DNA of 64,000 nt from Gammaproteobacteria bacterium (GTDB lineage: Bacteria > Pseudomonadota > Gammaproteobacteria > Steroidobacterales > Rariloculaceae), in the NCBI GenBank assembly GCA_022820625.1, contig JAJEFE010000062.1, positions 1-64,000 of the forward strand. Direction: 5' to 3'. Below, in pieces: positions 1-8,452 of this stretch. Numbering within the stretch: position 1 is the stretch's first letter; each line of letters opens with the position of its first letter. The notes under the pieces are model-generated. The model saw nothing but the letters and a program-made list of their open reading frames with translations, was not told the origin of the DNA and made no database searches. The position numbers were made by a program, and so were the translations under genes.

Positions 1-237
1 ACCGCCTGACCCCACTCGCGGGCCTCTCGCCCACCAACACCACAGGACCCATAACAGGATTGCATTACATGAAGCAAAAGCCCTGGGCCAGGGCTTGTAT
101 CCAGACCGTCGGCGCCCCAGGATAGGGGTTCTTTCAATACCAATCCCGACTCCGCCTTAACCTCAAGTCAACCTCTCCGCTCAGGCTCATGTCGGTATTG
201 GATTAGACTCGCAAGTGTCTGTACAAATTCGCTACTC
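1..237. other. Gap without a recognisable gene
   Basis: I see no convincing coding region here. The one structured element is an inverted repeat at 78-96 (arms AAGCCCT and AGGGCTT), which could form a short hairpin. It has no T-run on its 3' side, so I do not call it a terminator. The gene it would serve lies beyond the left edge. Confidence 0.4.
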
Positions 238-382
238 TCGGGACTTGAGGGGAAGGATATCGAATTGAGTAAGGCGGACAGGGACAAGTGGAACGCCCGC
301 TACCTCGCCGGCGGCTACGAGATGCGCACACACCCGAGCGCTCTGCTGGAGCACTGGTCCGGTCGCCTGCAAGCGACCGGCC
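238..382 (+). pseudogene. Duplicated 5' fragment of the methyltransferase gene at 6631
   Basis: This 145-bp stretch aligns without gaps to 6604-6748, with about 17 differences counted by eye. It keeps the purine-rich ribosome-binding site (GAGGGGAAGG), the TTG start at 265 and about 39 codons, beginning MSKADRDKWNARYLAG. Similarity stops abruptly at ACCGGCC (376-382), just before the SAM-binding glycine motif of the full gene. The fragment therefore cannot bind SAM and is a broken copy. The reading frame continues into unrelated sequence. The copies have the same orientation and bracket about 6.2 kb. Confidence 0.85.
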
Positions 383-610
383 CGGCAAAACGGGGTTCGA
401 TCTCAAGTCGTTGCCGCCAACCCACCAAGCTCTGTTCGCGCAACCGTTCGGCATCGAGTCTCTGGACCAATTCTCCGATGATGCCGAACCCATGCGATTA
501 TGGCTCATCTCACTTGCGACAAGACACACGGCGACGGCCTGGTCTTTGGCATCACGCTACAATTCGATACCATGCATTCCCGCAACCGGGCTCAAATGAT
601 TGGAGATTCC
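383..610. other. Spacer after the broken methyltransferase copy
   Basis: Several short frames are open here but none has recognisable similarity or a convincing start. The last 15 bases contain the GGAG ribosome-binding site for the lipoprotein gene at 611. The junction at 382/383 is where homology to the intact methyltransferase ends. Confidence 0.4.
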
Positions 611-3559
611 ATGCGCGTCCATTTGCTGCTCTGCCTATCCATCGTACTGTGTGGATGCGAAGGTGGCGGAAGCGATCCACCGACACCACCCCGGATTGCC
701 AGCGTGATGGTATCGCCGGACGGCTTAGCGCTTGACGCGCTTGGTGCGTCAGCGCGATTGGACGCCAGCGCCCGGGACACCAACGGTAACCAAGTGTCGG
801 CCGTGTTCGCATGGTCCTCCTCGGATACAACAGTCGTAACAGTGGATGCGAACGGGCTGGTCACGGCGCGGGGTAACGGGCAGGCCACCATAACCGCCTC
901 CACTGGAGGAATGTCCAGCTCCGTTATCGTCACGGTGGTTACCGTCGCCAGCGTCACCGTATCGCCGGACGGTCTGGTTTTCGAAGCGCTGACGGATGAC
1001 GCCCCACTGACTGCCGTCGCGAGGGATTCCGATGGCGGAATAGTGTCGGTTGAATTTGGCTGGGTCTCCTCGGATCCGTCAATCGCCACGGTGGATGACT
1101 TCGGGCGGGTGACCGCGCGGGGCAACGGCACGGCTACGATTACGGTCAGTGCCGGAGGTCTGTCCGCATCTGCGATGGTCGAGATTGCGCAGAGGACTTA
1201 TAGGCTTGAGATTGGTCCGACCAATAATTTGACGATTTTCGAAAGCATTGGCCAGAGGATTCAGTTTACCGGGGAGGCGTGGGATTCCAACGGGCATCAA
1301 ATTGCGCACCCGGTGATCACTGCTGAAGCATTTGATGACGACATTGCAGTTATCGACGAAAACCTCGTAGCGACGGCGAAACACAACGGAAGCACCTTTA
1401 TCCAGTTTTTTTTAGACGGCGAGAGGAACAGGTACAGGACGGTTGATGTTGAGGTGCATCAAATTGCCGCCCGCATGGAACTCAACCCCTCCGGGAAAAC
1501 GTTCCGGCAGCTGCGCGAAACACACCGGTTTGAGGCGGACGCCTGGGACGCCAACGGACATCCGCTGCCGGATGAGTTCCTCTACTGGGAATCAGTCGAC
1601 CCGCGGGTTGCGGTGGTCGACGATACCGGATTGGTCACGATCACCGGGAACGGGGAAACCGGGATCGTGCTTCGGGCTGATCGATCATCGTTTTCCGCCT
1701 CCGCCGCCGTCTCGGGCGAACTGCAAGCTACCTGTGCGGGCGCGCCGATGACGCCCTCCATCATGAGGGTCGAACCCGAATCGCTGGTGGAGGGGGCGTC
1801 GGTGATCATTGAGGGAACCGGGTTCTGTCCCGAGGCTCCCGGCAATCTTGTCACGATCGACGGGCTGGCGAGCGAGGTGTCTGCGGCGAGCGAGACCATG
1901 TTGCGCGTTACAGTGCCCCACTACTGCCAGCCAGCGCGAGACGTTGAGGTTACAGTCGCAGTGGGTGCCAATTCGGCTTCCCGGCTCATGGAACTTCGTC
2001 CGGATGAGGCCGACCTTTCACTCCCTGTGGGTCAGCAACTCATTATCGGCGCCGGGACGGACAGGTGCCTTCAATTCACGGAGACCAACGCATCCGAGTC
2101 GTATCTGATCGGAGTGCAGTCGACCTTACTGGGATTAACCGATGCCCTTACACTGGTACGCCTTATCGCGGCGACCAATGCGCCGGTAACCGAAACGCCT
2201 GTTGCGATGGGCACTCAATGGCAAGGTTGGTCTGGCTTTCCCGATCGAGCGCCGGTACCCGTGACAACCAACGGATCCGAGTCGGAACAGTGGGAGAGGC
2301 AATCGGGCGATGTCCTGTTGTACGGCCCTGATGAGGTGCAGTCGCGAGCCTCTTTCAGTGCGTTGAGTGCGGTCACGTTTCCGAGCGTCGGCGATGTGGA
2401 TGAACTGCCGGAAGTCGGCGACATTGTCACGCTTGTCTTTCCCGGTCCGGGCTCTGAGTATCTCGTTTACGCGATCGGTTCTCACGCGATATGGCTAGTG
2501 GCACCGGAGTTGGTGGAGCTGGTTGAAGCGCAGTATGTGGATCGACTTGAGTATCTTTCCGACAGCTTCGACAACCAGATTTATCCTGTCATTACCAACT
2601 ATTTCGGGATTCCCGAACTTGGCAATACCGGCCGGATAGTCATCACGATCAGAGAAGAGTATGGCGGGGCGTTTGTCGAGGTCGGTCCGGCTGGTCGCAA
2701 GTGGAAACGAGTCCAGATCCCGCTCCGTGATTTCTTCCCGCGCTATACCCTGGCGCACGAGCTGGTGCATGTGATTCAACCTGCGGTTCTAGATGGAGAT
2801 TGGAACTACGAGCCCTGGTTCGATGAGGGGCAGGCCGAGCTGGGAGGGGAGGTTTTTGGTTTCGCCCTATTTGGATTGAGTCCGGGACAGAACTACGGGA
2901 TGGTTAACAATTTTGAGCCTTCGGATATTAGATGGATCGCAGACGATCATTGGACATATTTGTCGTCTTTCTTTGGCGGCACTCATTCAAGGAAGCCCCA
3001 AGAATGCAGTTGGCTGGTGTTCGACAACGCACCATGCAATACGCCGCCGTTGCCCTACCATGTCGGATGGTCGCTTTTGAGGTGGATGACGGACCAGTAC
3101 GCGCGACTGTACCCCGGCGGCGGCGCGTATTTTCATCAGCAGCTGCTGCGGTCGGACATCGGGCCGCCGATCAAAACCATTGAAGACTTGCTGGGTGAGA
3201 CCATGGAGACGCTGCTGGCCCGTTGGGCGGCGGCGCTCTACGTGGACGGCCGTATTTCAGCCGATCCCTGGCTTGAGTTTACGAGCTACGACGTGTGGAG
3301 GAATCACGGGCACGATGGACTGTACGGGAACATCGCCACCCGGCCCCGTAGGGTACAGGATCCCAATCCCCGCAGGGGCCTGTATCCAGCGCAGTTGAAG
3401 TTCGATCGCGCGCAGCATCAGGCCCGGATTCGAGACGGTTCCATTTGGTACCTGAACGTATCGGGCGAGACGCGTCCTGCGACCGCCATCCGGGTTCTGG
3501 ACCGGGAATATGGACCGCCACCGGACGACATTCAGATCTGGGCGGTTCGGCTGGAGTAA
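611..3559 (+). CDS. Lipoprotein with Ig-like (BIG2) repeats, IPT/TIG domain and HExxH metalloprotease-like region
   Basis: This is a predicted surface or periplasmic lipoprotein of 982 residues. I chose the ATG at 611 over upstream in-frame ATGs because GGAG lies just before it and the product then begins with a lipoprotein signal (MRVHLLLCLSIVLCGC, lipidated Cys16). Residues 28-190 hold two clear BIG2-type repeats (SPDG...WSSSD...TARGNG), and two more divergent ones extend to about 373. An IPT/TIG-like domain follows (about 380-465). The C-terminal half contains HELVH at 716-720, followed by WFDEGQAELGGE, a gluzincin-like arrangement resembling peptidase M30 proteins. Protease activity is inferred from this motif only. 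No operon partner is apparent. Confidence 0.8.
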   Translation: MRVHLLLCLSIVLCGCEGGGSDPPTPPRIASVMVSPDGLALDALGASARLDASARDTNGNQVSAVFAWSSSDTTVVTVDANGLVTARGNGQATITASTGGMSSSVIVTVVTVASVTVSPDGLVFEALTDDAPLTAVARDSDGGIVSVEFGWVSSDPSIATVDDFGRVTARGNGTATITVSAGGLSASAMVEIAQRTYRLEIGPTNNLTIFESIGQRIQFTGEAWDSNGHQIAHPVITAEAFDDDIAVIDENLVATAKHNGSTFIQFFLDGERNRYRTVDVEVHQIAARMELNPSGKTFRQLRETHRFEADAWDANGHPLPDEFLYWESVDPRVAVVDDTGLVTITGNGETGIVLRADRSSFSASAAVSGELQATCAGAPMTPSIMRVEPESLVEGASVIIEGTGFCPEAPGNLVTIDGLASEVSAASETMLRVTVPHYCQPARDVEVTVAVGANSASRLMELRPDEADLSLPVGQQLIIGAGTDRCLQFTETNASESYLIGVQSTLLGLTDALTLVRLIAATNAPVTETPVAMGTQWQGWSGFPDRAPVPVTTNGSESEQWERQSGDVLLYGPDEVQSRASFSALSAVTFPSVGDVDELPEVGDIVTLVFPGPGSEYLVYAIGSHAIWLVAPELVELVEAQYVDRLEYLSDSFDNQIYPVITNYFGIPELGNTGRIVITIREEYGGAFVEVGPAGRKWKRVQIPLRDFFPRYTLAHELVHVIQPAVLDGDWNYEPWFDEGQAELGGEVFGFALFGLSPGQNYGMVNNFEPSDIRWIADDHWTYLSSFFGGTHSRKPQECSWLVFDNAPCNTPPLPYHVGWSLLRWMTDQYARLYPGGGAYFHQQLLRSDIGPPIKTIEDLLGETMETLLARWAAALYVDGRISADPWLEFTSYDVWRNHGHDGLYGNIATRPRRVQDPNPRRGLYPAQLKFDRAQHQARIRDGSIWYLNVSGETRPATAIRVLDREYGPPPDDIQIWAVRLE

Positions 3560-3752
3560 GACGCAAGAATCCACGCCGTTGCCATTCCTGTCGGGGAATT
3601 CCTCTGCCTGAACGTGCAACTCCGACGCGCCGACGTCGACGTCGCGACCAACCAGGCGGCAGCTTTCTTGTGCACGAACAGGTCATCCTGCTGGACGTTC
3701 AGTTGTAAGACGGGCAAACGAGGCCATTCTGGACTTTCGCCGCCTATTGAAG
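3560..3752. other. Non-coding flank between lipoprotein gene and transposase remnant
   Basis: I see no supported gene here. The sequence lies downstream of the transposase remnant on the minus strand, where the end of the original element would be expected. I could not identify a terminal inverted repeat or a target-site duplication. Confidence 0.3.
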
Positions 3753-3941
3753 TTACGAATCTCGGGTTCGGTCGAAGTCGGATCGTAACGACCGATCCGC
3801 GAACAGCGTCTTCCAACCCCGCAGCGTCAATTCTACGACTTGTTTCGCGGGGTGTTGGCCGACGCGCTGCAGAACATCGACCAGGTAGATGTACGGATCG
3901 ACGCCCTCCAGCTTGCAGGTGAAGAGCAGACTCTGGATCAC
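3753..3941 (-). mobile_element. IS66-type transposase, C-terminal remnant
   Basis: The minus strand encodes about 60 residues resembling the extreme C terminus of IS66-family TnpC: CKLEGVDPYIYLVDVLQRVG, then QHPAKQVVELT, a WKTLFAD segment and LRSD. In that family this tail reads 'CK..GV.PY.YL.DVL.R' followed by 'HP....EL.P..WK.LFA..PLRSD'. Four codons upstream of the apparent GTG start there is an in-frame stop, and no catalytic region or accessory orf is nearby. It is a decayed fragment of a transposon, not a functional gene. Confidence 0.75.
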
Positions 3942-4060
3942 GCCGACTCGCTAAGCGCACAGGTCGGTCCACGCGAATAACGCTGCAGCACGTTCGGCGA
4001 CGCTGGCGGCGTGACCACCTGGCTCGGCACGAATGATCAGCACGACCGCGCGCCGCGCGA

Positions 4061-4966
4061 ATGACGTCATTCGTCATTTCAGCGGATCGGCCGTCTTCAG
4101 GCTACGCGCGCATGATCGCGCCCTACATCGCCCGGCACTCCGGCGCCCGTGACGTCCGCGTGCGCATAATGACCGGAGGCGGCGGAATCCGTGGCGCCAA
4201 CGCGCTCTGGTTCGCCGAACCCGACGGCAGGATCATTGCCTTTACCAGCGTCACCACGCTGATCCTGTCCCAGCTTGCCGGAAGCGAGGCGGTAAGATTC
4301 GATGCCACGCGCTTCGTCTACCTCGGGCGTGCTGCCACGGAGCCCCGGGTTCTCACCGTCGGCGCAACGTCGAACATCGCGAACGTCGAGGATGCGCGGA
4401 CACTCGGCCGGCCGTTCGTATTCCCCTCCCAGGGCACCGACGAGGACTTCTATTCGATGGCCGTACTCGCGGACGTGCTTGGGATCCCGTTGAAGGTGAT
4501 CAGCGGATACGACGGCAACGCCGACACCGCGCTCGCCGTCATCAGGGGCGACGGCGACGGCCATATCACCGGGTGGTCGGCGTCCCGGGCAGTCATCGAA
4601 GCCGGCGACGAAATGCCGATCCTCACCCTGGGCCAGGACCGCTACGCGCCCTGGCCCGATATCCCGTCGGCCCTGGAACTGGTGGACGGCGCCTCAAGAG
4701 AGGCCGTTCAGGCGATCGTCAACATGCTGGACATGCGCCGCGGGTTCTTCGGCCCCCCGGAGCTGGATTCAGAGGCAACCGCGGAGCTCAGAGCGGCAAT
4801 CGGCGCCGCCCTGGCCGATCCGCAGCTCGTGGCCGAGTCGGTCGCCCAGGGACTGCCGCTGCAGCCCTCCCCCGGCGAGGCCGAGCAAATCAAGATTGAG
4901 CAGATTACCGAAGCCAGTCAGCATCTTGTGCCCATGCTGCGGGCAGCGCTGGAAGCCATTCGCTAG
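4061..4966 (+). CDS. Bug/TctC-type solute-binding protein lacking a signal peptide
   Basis: The 301-residue product resembles the tripartite tricarboxylate transporter receptor family, periplasmic proteins that bind carboxylates. The family's second segment is visible near the N terminus (GYARMIAPYIARHSG, then a glycine-rich MTGGGGIRGAN), as is the hinge region (FPSQGTDEDFYSMAV). Normal members start with a signal peptide and a segment ending 'IVPFPPGG'; both are missing. An in-frame TGA at 4034 blocks any longer N terminus, and no good ribosome-binding site precedes the ATG. No tctA or tctB gene is nearby. It is probably a 5'-truncated, non-exported remnant next to transposon debris. Confidence 0.6.
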   Translation: MTSFVISADRPSSGYARMIAPYIARHSGARDVRVRIMTGGGGIRGANALWFAEPDGRIIAFTSVTTLILSQLAGSEAVRFDATRFVYLGRAATEPRVLTVGATSNIANVEDARTLGRPFVFPSQGTDEDFYSMAVLADVLGIPLKVISGYDGNADTALAVIRGDGDGHITGWSASRAVIEAGDEMPILTLGQDRYAPWPDIPSALELVDGASREAVQAIVNMLDMRRGFFGPPELDSEATAELRAAIGAALADPQLVAESVAQGLPLQPSPGEAEQIKIEQITEASQHLVPMLRAALEAIR

Positions 4967-5021
4967 CAATACTCGCCTCGTGTTCGAGGCATCGGTAAAT
5001 TATCCGGACGCCATCCGCAGT

Positions 5022-5735
5022 TCATTGCCCGGTTGATCGGTTCCGGGCCAATCTTGAAGGGCTCCGCCCGGGCACGTTCGTGGCTCCCGTCCGGAAAAGC
5101 GTCGTACCGGATCGCGCCAGTTCGTCGAAAACTCTCACAAGCCTGCCGGTGAAGTGGGCATCGCCGAATCTTGCGGCCGCGTCGGCGCAATTGCCATCGA
5201 ACTCGATTCGCACCGCCTCGCTGTCCATGATCATGAAATGGTACGGGAAATCCTTCCATTCGCTGGGGTCCCCACGCGCCACTCGTACGGTTCCCCTGAT
5301 CCCCTCGGCTTCCGCAATGGCCGCCAACAGCGGATGCGAATCGATGGGTTGCCCGGGATCCACATCGGGTTCGCCCAGGATGACGATCGAAAGACGAGAA
5401 TGTTCCCTGCGCAGGAATTCGATCGCCGATCCGATGATTTCGGGGTCGGCATAGGCGCGCAGGGCCCCGATCGACCGTGAGAGACAGCCGGTATAGATCC
5501 TTACGTCTCGACGGGCGCACGAAAAGAACTTGTTCAGGATATAGACGGCATGGGCCGGTTTGCAGTTCCTGATTTTCCTGTTGGCCTTGTACTTGAGGGC
5601 GTGGTCGATGAGTCTGAAGTAAGCCCGGTCTTCTGCTGCCGCAGTTTCCTTCGATAATGGGCCACGAGCGGTAAACCGACTCAACGCCATCGCCGCTTCG
5701 GTACGCACCGAGTTCAGGAAAATCACAAAAAACAT
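5022..5735 (-). CDS. Unrecognised protein, possibly PLD-like fold
   Basis: I do not recognise a named family. From the ATG at 5735, preceded by a GAGGG motif, the product has about 237 residues. Its centre alternates predicted beta strands and helices in a pattern like phospholipase-D-like nuclease domains (RRDVRIYTGCLSR, LSIVILGEPDVD, YHFMIMDSEAVRIEFDG), but no HxK catalytic motif is present, so a degenerate member is possible. Alternative starts are 5828 and 5690. The N terminus before about residue 15 is doubtful. It is transcribed in the same direction as the pterin dehydratase gene upstream, about 170 bp away. Confidence 0.5.
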   Translation of the reverse strand: MFFVIFLNSVRTEAAMALSRFTARGPLSKETAAAEDRAYFRLIDHALKYKANRKIRNCKPAHAVYILNKFFSCARRDVRIYTGCLSRSIGALRAYADPEIIGSAIEFLRREHSRLSIVILGEPDVDPGQPIDSHPLLAAIAEAEGIRGTVRVARGDPSEWKDFPYHFMIMDSEAVRIEFDGNCADAAARFGDAHFTGRLVRVFDELARSGTTLFRTGATNVPGRSPSRLARNRSTGQ

Positions 5736-5903
5736 GGCTTTGCGCACCCTCACCGTGAATGAAGCTCCCCACAACAGGAAGCACCGGCACGCAGAATCGC
5801 CTGCATGGGTCCCGCGGTCCAGCGTCAAACCTGCCCGAAACGGCCAGATTCGGTCTGGACCGCAGTCGCCGAATTGGGACGGCAGTCGCAGGTTTGGGCG
5901 ACT

Positions 5904-6251
5904 CTACGGCCTTGCAGGACCGTCCCTGTAGGCGCGGTCGGCCTTCGCTGCGAAGAAGAAATCGCTCTCGGTGAGGCCCTGGATCTTGTGGGTCCAGATT
6001 TCCACCACACAACGGGCCCAGGCAATGTGCAGGTCCGGGTGGTGATTTTCTTCCTCGGCAATCTCCGTCACCCGGTTGGCGAAGTCCATCGCCTCGACGA
6101 AGTTGCCGAAGCCGTACTGGCGTTCCAGGTGACCCGCCTCGTTCAACCACCATCCCTTGTCCAGCTCGGCCAGAAGTTCCCTGGCGCGATCAAGCTCCAT
6201 CGGCAGTACGCCGCCCCGGCAGGGAACGCACTTTCTGTCAGCAAGTTCCAT
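5904..6251 (-). CDS. phhB: Pterin-4a-carbinolamine dehydratase
   Basis: This 115-residue cytoplasmic enzyme dehydrates 4a-hydroxytetrahydropterin, recycling the cofactor of aromatic amino acid hydroxylases. The family active-site motif is clear: AEEENHHPDLHIAW. The upstream 'GWWLNEAGHLERQYGFGNF' and later 'VVEIWTHKIQGLTESDFFFA' also match the family. I start at the ATG at 6251 (MELADRKCVP); a TTG at 6269 would add six residues. No phenylalanine hydroxylase gene is in the window, so its partner must be elsewhere or the protein works in a general pterin role. Confidence 0.88.
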   Translation of the reverse strand: MELADRKCVPCRGGVLPMELDRARELLAELDKGWWLNEAGHLERQYGFGNFVEAMDFANRVTEIAEEENHHPDLHIAWARCVVEIWTHKIQGLTESDFFFAAKADRAYRDGPARP

Positions 6252-6314
6252 CGCGAATCCGCAAGTCAAATCGAGTTTTTTGCAACGCCCTTGGCCAACC
6301 GTCCTGCAGAGTAC

Positions 6315-6530
6315 CTAATCGAAGTGCATCAGAGCCCCGAAGAGTAGACTCGCGATGCCGATGTTGGCGAGGATGATTTGGTACTTGGCCGTCGCGAGAG
6401 CAGCTTCCATCGTTCCCTTCGTGACGAGTTCCGCGTCGGTTCGCGCTATGGCCGAAGCAATGGCCACCGCCTGCTCGTGGCCAATTCCGGCCTGTTCGAG
6501 ACGGCTGGTAACCTCCAACGTGTCTATCAT
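6315..6530 (-). CDS. Small protein with a C-terminal membrane segment
   Basis: The 71-residue product from the ATG at 6530 has an amphipathic helical N terminus (MIDTLEVTSRLEQAGIGHEQ), a helix with charged residues, and one hydrophobic segment near the C terminus (IILANIGIASLLFGALM). The layout recalls short relatives of the DUF1640/coiled-coil membrane family, in which a truncated coiled coil precedes a C-terminal anchor. I cannot confirm that by eye. It diverges from the methyltransferase gene at 6631, about 100 bp away. Confidence 0.55.
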   Translation of the reverse strand: MIDTLEVTSRLEQAGIGHEQAVAIASAIARTDAELVTKGTMEAALATAKYQIILANIGIASLLFGALMHFD

Positions 6531-6630
6531 GTACGCCATGCAGCCACAGTAGCACCGGGGCCGTACCCCCGTAAATGCAGGTTTCTGTGCGATTTAGCCA
6601 TATTCGGGACTTGAGGGGAAGGAGATTGAA

Positions 6631-7248
6631 TTGAGTCAGGCGGACAGGGACAAGTGGAACGCCCGCTACCTCGCCGGCGCTTACGAGGAGCGCACTCATC
6701 CAAGTGCACTGCTGGAGCACTGGGCCGGCCGCTTGCAAGTAACCGGCCTCGTGCCCAAGGCAATCGACCTCGCCTGCGGCAGCGGCCGAAACGCGCTCTT
6801 CCTGGCCCGGCGCGGTTGGCGTGTGGATGCCGTCGACATATCCCCGGTTGCACTCGCACGCCTGCGGGCTGCCGCGGAAGCGGAGAACCTGCCGGTCAAC
6901 TGCGTGGAACGCGACCTGGAACCGGCTTCGAGCGCACTGGACGGATTCGCAAATCGCAACTACGACCTGGCCCTGTCGATGCGCTACACCGACGTACCGC
7001 TCGTCGGAGCACTGCCGCGCGTAATTACCCCCGGCGGCCATCTCATCGCCGAAATGCACTTGATAACCGAAAAAACGGTCGCCGGGCCGCGTAATCCCCG
7101 GTTTCGGGTAACGCCTGGCGAACTGCGGAAAGCCGGAGCCGCCCTCGAACTGCTCTACTACCACGAGGGTCTCGTGACCGATCCGGACGGACGGACCGTG
7201 GCCCTGGCGCAACTGGTGGGGCGGCAGCCCCGCACACCCACCGGATAG
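6631..7248 (+). CDS. Class I SAM-dependent methyltransferase (TehB-like)
   Basis: The 205-residue cytoplasmic protein has a complete SAM-binding fold: motif I AIDLACGSGRNALFLARRG, the acidic strand end VDAVDISPVAL, and later NYDLALSMRY and VITPGGHLIAEMH. Small proteins of this type are often annotated as tellurite-resistance TehB-like, but the substrate is not predictable. The start is TTG, supported by the strong GAGGGGAAGGAG site eight bases upstream and by the broken copy at 238-382, which keeps the same start. The gene's first 118 bases plus its leader are the part that was duplicated. Confidence 0.8.
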   Translation: MSQADRDKWNARYLAGAYEERTHPSALLEHWAGRLQVTGLVPKAIDLACGSGRNALFLARRGWRVDAVDISPVALARLRAAAEAENLPVNCVERDLEPASSALDGFANRNYDLALSMRYTDVPLVGALPRVITPGGHLIAEMHLITEKTVAGPRNPRFRVTPGELRKAGAALELLYYHEGLVTDPDGRTVALAQLVGRQPRTPTG

Positions 7249-7302
7249 GCCCGCGGTTCCGGCGCAGCAGCGAATCCGCGCCCGCTCGAAGTCGCGCGCG
7301 GC

Positions 7303-8355
7303 CTACGGGAAATAGCGCCGCTGCCAGCGCGGTCCGAGCCCGGTCAGGATGTCGTAGCCGATGGTGCCGGCGGCGCGGGCGAGATCGTCGAGGAGCACGT
7401 TCCGGCCGAGCAGTTCCACGGTGTCCCCGGGCCGGATGTCCGCCGGTGCGACGCCGCTCACATCGAGCGTGATCATGTCCATGGAAACACGGCCTACCAC
7501 CGGGACCTCGGTCCCCGCAACACAGGCGACACCGCGATTTCCGAGCGTTCGCGGATAACCGTCCGCGTAACCGACGCCCACGGTTGCGAGCCGCCCGCCT
7601 GAACGTACCGTATGAGTTGCACCGTAGCCGACCGTCTGCTGCCGCGTAACCGTCCTCAATTGCAGCACGATACCCTGAAGTGTAACTACCGGCTCCATCG
7701 GGCTTTCGCCGTCGATGAACGGGTTACCGCCGTACAGTGCGATGCCGGCACGTACAAGATCCCCCTGGAATTCAGGCCCGAGCAATATGCCGGCCGATCC
7801 TCCGATCGAGGTCCTGACCCCCAGGAACAAATCGAGTAAACGGGCAAAGTCCCGGACCTGCTGCGCATTCAACGGGTGGGTCGGTTCGTCTGCGCATGCC
7901 AGGTGCGTGAGCACGTACTTTGTATCAAGCCCTTCGAGCAATCCCGTCCGGCCGGCTTCGTGAACCTCCTCGTCCGTCATTCCGAGCCGCAACATGCCCG
8001 TATCCAGATGAATCGCGGCAGGGCGCCCGGCGCCCGACGCTTGCCAGTGCCCGATCTGTTCGATGGAGTTCAGAACAGGGATCAGTTCCGCTTCGATCAG
8101 GCTGACGGCGCCACCCTCCAGCACGCCCTCGAACACAAAGATTTGCGCCTCCGGCAGTAGCGAGCGCAACTCGGTTCCTTCCTGCATCGAGGCCACGAAG
8201 AAGTGCCGGCATTCTTCGTCCCACAAGCGCCTCGCGACCGGCCCGATACCCAGGCCGTAGGCGTTGGCCTTGACCACGGCGCCACAGGCCGATTGCGCCG
8301 CGGCCTCACGCAGGGCGCGGTAGTTTCTCGCCAGGGCATCCAGATCGATTGACAT
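7303..8355 (-). CDS. alr: Alanine racemase
   Basis: This PLP enzyme interconverts L- and D-alanine for peptidoglycan. The PLP lysine motif is near the N terminus (AVVKANAYGLG, Lys29 from this start), and the tyrosine loop appears as VGYGATHTV, with VGVGYADGYPR and VSMDMITLDVSG also typical. From the ATG at 8355 the product has 350 residues, slightly short. The GTG about eight codons upstream would give a more usual N terminus, and neither start has an ideal ribosome-binding site. The gene diverges from acuI across a short shared leader. Confidence 0.92.
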   Translation of the reverse strand: MSIDLDALARNYRALREAAAQSACGAVVKANAYGLGIGPVARRLWDEECRHFFVASMQEGTELRSLLPEAQIFVFEGVLEGGAVSLIEAELIPVLNSIEQIGHWQASGAGRPAAIHLDTGMLRLGMTDEEVHEAGRTGLLEGLDTKYVLTHLACADEPTHPLNAQQVRDFARLLDLFLGVRTSIGGSAGILLGPEFQGDLVRAGIALYGGNPFIDGESPMEPVVTLQGIVLQLRTVTRQQTVGYGATHTVRSGGRLATVGVGYADGYPRTLGNRGVACVAGTEVPVVGRVSMDMITLDVSGVAPADIRPGDTVELLGRNVLLDDLARAAGTIGYDILTGLGPRWQRRYFP

Positions 8356-8452
8356 GACCCCCGACGACAGCGCATGGGTGTTGGCGACCACGAAATTTAG
8401 GCTACCATACGCCACCCCAACCCACGGCCAGTCACGGTCGGAATTGCAAACC

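Noticed and set aside
3779-3799. Inverted repeat CGGATCG / CGATCCG as a terminator
   Set aside because: It lies inside the coding part of the transposase remnant (RSLRSDFD) and has no T-run, so it is more simply explained by codon content.
4963-6153. Open frame of 396 codons on the minus strand
   Set aside because: It overlaps the PLD-like and pterin dehydratase genes in another frame and has shadow-like composition (many Arg, Gly and Pro, no domain).
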